Origin: G963662265 sp963668545
GTDB taxonomy: Bacteria; Spirochaetota; Spirochaetia; CADAEX01
DNA length: 64,000 bases
Direction of reading: 5' to 3'
NCBI GenBank assembly: GCA_963668545.1
Contig: OY764868.1
Location: 744,001 to 808,000, forward strand
Positions within the stretch are counted from its first letter, which is position 1, and the number at the start of each line of letters is the position of its first letter. The translations under genes were made by a program, and so were the position numbers. This document shows, one piece after another, positions 63,270 to 64,000 of the stretch. Below the pieces are notes generated by a model. It worked only from the letters and a program-made list of their open reading frames with translations, was not told where the DNA came from and did no database searches.

Positions 63270-63926
63270 TCAGATATCCCCCTTTTCAAGGAAGCTGTAG
63301 AATCCTGAATCAGAGAATATGATGTGGTCAAGCAGTTCTATCCCGAGGATCTTCCCTGCCTTCTTGAGTATATCGGTGACCTCCCTGTCGTCGGGACTGG
63401 GGTCTGTGTTTCCGGACGGATGATTGTGGGCGCAGATTACAGCTGCGGCGCGGTCGGCAAGGGGATCAGCAAAGACTTCCCTCGGGTGCACCAGGGTCCG
63501 GTTAACAAGCCCGATTGAAACAACCCTTATCCTTATAACCTCATGTGCACCGTTCAGGGAAACTGACAGAAAAGTCTCCTGCCTCCTGTTCGCATAGTGT
63601 TTTATTACAGGATAGATATCAGTGGGGGCAGAGATCCTGTTTTTTTCAGGCACAAGTATCCGCCTTGAAAACTCAACTGCTGCCGACAGAAGGGCTGTTT
63701 TTGCCTTTCCCATCCCTGAAACTGAAGAAAGGGTGTTTATATCGACCGAGTAGTTCTCAGCATCAAGTACCTTGAGTATTTCATCGGAGAGGGAATATAC
63801 ACCCTTTCCCCTTATTCCCGAACCCAGGATTATTGAAAGAAGCTCCCTGTCGGAGAGGTATTTTGCCCCGTTTGTGAAGAGTTTCTCCCTTGGTCTTTCT
63901 GCAACTGACATTTCTTTGACTTCCAT
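63270..63926 (-). CDS. radC: RadC family JAB-domain protein
   Basis: 218 aa. An N-terminal helix-hairpin-helix part (RPREKLFTNGAKYLSDRELLSIILGSGIRGKGV) is followed by the JAB/MPN metalloprotease-like domain with the metal site AHNHPSGNTDPSPDD near 160-175 (HxH and Asp). Despite the name, a DNA repair role is unproven. It is common near mobile DNA. The start at 63926 has a GGGGG site; an ATG at 63911 is the alternative. A decayed second copy of its 3' end lies at 62441-62518. Confidence 0.93.
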   Translation of the reverse strand: MEVKEMSVAERPREKLFTNGAKYLSDRELLSIILGSGIRGKGVYSLSDEILKVLDAENYSVDINTLSSVSGMGKAKTALLSAAVEFSRRILVPEKNRISAPTDIYPVIKHYANRRQETFLSVSLNGAHEVIRIRVVSIGLVNRTLVHPREVFADPLADRAAAVICAHNHPSGNTDPSPDDREVTDILKKAGKILGIELLDHIIFSDSGFYSFLEKGDI

Positions 63927-64000
63927 AAAACCCCCGTTCAGAAAACTTAAACGGCAAACCTGATTTTCTGATTCAAAGAGAAAATAATTTATTGTAACAG

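Noticed and set aside
1..64000. tRNA, rRNA, CRISPR array, insertion sequence or prophage
   Set aside because: Looked for along the window; no cloverleaf-like GGTTCGA arms in a proper context, no regular repeat-spacer series and no transposase or phage proteins were seen.

Overview
The window reads as chromosomal DNA of a free-living, Gram-negative-type bacterium, most likely a spirochaete (Spirochaetota). The base composition is AT-leaning. There are Sec signal peptides and lipoproteins, a substrate-binding protein whose signal peptide ends in FAG-G, a pigment-type carotenoid cluster, and chemoheterotrophic amino-acid catabolism. The phylum is an inference from gene content and protein style; no rRNA is present to prove it. 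I see no tRNA, rRNA, insertion sequence, prophage or CRISPR array.

Positions 1-16.3 kb are catabolic. A two-gene L-serine dehydratase (first gene cut by the window edge) is followed by a complete peptide-type ABC importer (binding protein, terminator, two ATPases, two permeases). Next come a PHP-fold metallohydrolase, a PLP aminotransferase-like enzyme, D-serine dehydratase and a hybrid sensor kinase. A LacI-type regulator then precedes an inositol-dehydrogenase-like gene that carries a clear promoter and two LacI-type palindromes. Taken together, the first block could import a small peptide or conjugate and convert its D- and L-serine to pyruvate (inference).

Positions 16.4-37.7 kb are mixed housekeeping and accessory genes. 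They include a sugar isomerase-like TIM barrel, a hotdog thioesterase, a parvulin, two AraC regulators, a DUF362 ferredoxin protein and a CoA-disulfide-reductase-like flavoprotein with two rhodanese domains. Also here are a DEAD-box helicase, a NusG-II/Gx-transporter/membrane-protein trio, class II aldolase, a MATE exporter and a solute-binding sensor. Two genes are broken as read. A PPC-repeat protein has one in-frame TGA, and a 7TM-GGDEF cyclase has a one-base frameshift at a T5C4 run.

Positions 37.7-52.7 kb form an isoprenoid/redox-lipid island. It holds dxs, type 2 IPP isomerase, a PlsC-like acyltransferase, a fused ETF beta-alpha protein, ETF:quinone oxidoreductase with an unusual C-x2-D-x2-C cluster motif, and a UbiA prenyltransferase. 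A convergent carotenoid operon follows (glycosyltransferase, phytoene synthase, CruF-type hydratase, GGPP synthase, phytoene desaturase), with a divergent tocopherol-cyclase-family gene beside it. No known lycopene cyclase is visible, so the tocopherol-cyclase homologue and the UbiA protein are the most interesting unknowns.

Positions 52.8-64 kb hold a short RecQ, a permease/partner pair (DUF318 and TIGR03943), small membrane proteins, catalase-peroxidase KatG, a large lipoprotein, an SLC13-type transporter, a small secreted helical protein and RadC. A decayed second copy of the radC 3' end lies just downstream of the transporter gene.
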